From contig NW_026615371.1 of NCBI RefSeq assembly GCF_000801105.2, positions 1-64,000 of the forward strand: a DNA stretch of 64,000 nt, given 5' to 3'. The translations under genes were made by a program, and so were the position numbers. Source of the stretch: Raphanus sativus. Its lineage: Eukaryota > Streptophyta > Magnoliopsida > Brassicales > Brassicaceae. Each line of letters starts with the position of its first letter. Position 1 is the stretch's first letter. The notes below the pieces were generated by a model, which was not told the DNA's origin, did no database searches, and worked only from the letters and a program-made list of their open reading frames with translations. Positions 62,961 to 64,000 of the stretch are shown in pieces.

Positions 62961-63742
62961 CTAGCTAGACTGTTTTGTTATAAACTTAGAATCAACTACA
63001 TAGTCTACAAATGCATAAACTCTGCAGTCATCGTCAAAAGCTTCACAGTATTCTCCAGGACCTCGGATTTCAACTCTTTGGAAAGTGTTTCTTTCGGGAC
63101 TGAAGTAGAAAACATAAAACCGTTTGGATGTATACTCCTCCGAAAGAACAATCTCACCTGTACTAGTCATCCCAACAACAACAACATTCTCGCAGATATC
63201 GTTCACAGGCAAAGTGTAAACATATGTCGACCATTCTTCTCTCTCGACATCCTCTAGAATCCACAGGTACAACACAATGGCACTAGCCCGATTATATTTG
63301 AAGTCTACCCCACCTAATTTACCTTTACAGTTGATCAGTTTAGTAGCTTCTGGATCACGAAAGCATTCTGCTTCAACAAACTTGAATGTCTCAGACCTAA
63401 CGTCAAAGCAGATTATCAAGTAACTACCACCTACTACATCTTCTTTACCTATGTAATACAAAACCCCGTTGATGCATATCCAATGATCACACAAGGTAAC
63501 GGACATTCGATCTTTCTCCACTTCTTTTTTCCTGTTCTTAACGTCACAATTCTATGATCGTCAGGACCACCTATATAAGACATGAACAATACTTTGAACT
63601 GGTTGTCAAGTGGATCAAACCCTAGAAAGCTATTTGACACGCAACGAGACCTTCCTAATGACTTTCCAGACAATCTTGAGAGTATCTCGGGAATGAGATC
63701 TGTCGGGATGGAATACTGTTCGCCTCTAATCATGATCAACAT
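62961..63742 (-). pseudogene. F-box/FBA gene copy with in-frame deletion and frameshift
   Basis: A second copy of the F-box gene at 49965-51068, also on the minus strand. After the F-box start (SIPTDLIPEILSRLSGKS, then RCVS) 98 codons of the intact copy are missing, so the F-box runs directly into NSFLGFDPLDNQFKVLFM. About 60 residues later a 10-bp deletion (near 63495) shifts the frame; the second half (CINGVLYYIGKEDVVGG to the end, with FITKQSS) stays open in the new frame. The two halves overlap at 63449-63521. Nucleotide identity to the intact copy is high, so the duplication is recent. Confidence 0.9.
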
Positions 63743-64000
63743 TCTGCGGATCTGACTGAGAGAGAGAAGAGAGGAGGACGTATGAATATAAAATAATAGT
63801 CCTACAAATATCTATCCTATTAAAAATAAAGTACAAATGAGAAATAATCCTTATTTTATCTGATTATTTACGATTGATTGCCACTGATGTTAATAATACA
63901 CAATCACTAAATAATTACTAAACCTTTCAAGTCATATTCCAACACGTATCAAGAAGCCCAATAACATTTTATTTGCCCAAATGTCGTTACTTTGGGGTTG

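Overview
This is a nuclear segment of a Brassicaceae plant, most likely Brassica or a close relative. Genes have many short introns with GT-AG borders, non-coding DNA is AT-rich and full of Helitrons and small DNA transposons, and the gene order follows Arabidopsis thaliana chromosome 1, roughly At1g30580 to At1g30930. The Arabidopsis correspondences are recognised from memory of the proteins and were not searched.

Layout. From 1 to 9.3 kb there is repeat-rich DNA with a Mutator-type foldback element (1365-2201), a hAT MITE (3689-3854), a frameshifted progesterone 5-beta-reductase-like pseudogene (4852-5542) and Helitron ends. At 9.3-19.2 kb lie three intact genes: the OLA1/YchF ATPase (minus), a fasciclin-domain protein (plus) and the JMJ18-type histone demethylase (minus), with a tRNA-Gly(TCC) between the first two. 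At 19.2-28.5 kb come a hAT element split by a Helitron, a decayed 3' end of a CTP synthase gene, a tRNA-Val(AAC), a Helitron whose 5' end is tandemly repeated, and two Harbinger-type elements. One Harbinger carries a captured ubiquitin-protease exon; the other is split by a Helitron. At 28.8-32.8 kb are a broken RSH4-like gene and an intact RING-finger gene. At 33.6-39.1 kb is a cluster of Helitrons, two of them joined end to end. At 39.6-47.2 kb are peroxidase 7, a small DUF2423/LLPH-like basic protein, a 3.4-kb Mutator-superfamily element full of a GTACAACT motif, and a YIF1/HRF1 membrane protein. From 49 kb to the end there are an intact F-box gene and two broken copies, a vacuolar sorting receptor 6 relic, Helitron fragments, and a complete but defective Ty1/copia retrotransposon (56811-62561) between the broken F-box copies.

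The genes are independent housekeeping, chromatin, cell-wall, secretory and ubiquitin-ligase genes; nothing suggests a cluster with a joint task. Intact genes mixed with decayed CTP synthase, VSR6 and RSH4 copies is what gene loss after polyploidy looks like.

The observation most worth following is the element at 42121-45522. It has perfect 9-bp target duplications, no long terminal inverted repeats, no transposase, and about twenty exact copies of one octamer. That resembles the short-motif arrays of Arabidopsis VANDAL elements, which VANC anti-silencing proteins bind.
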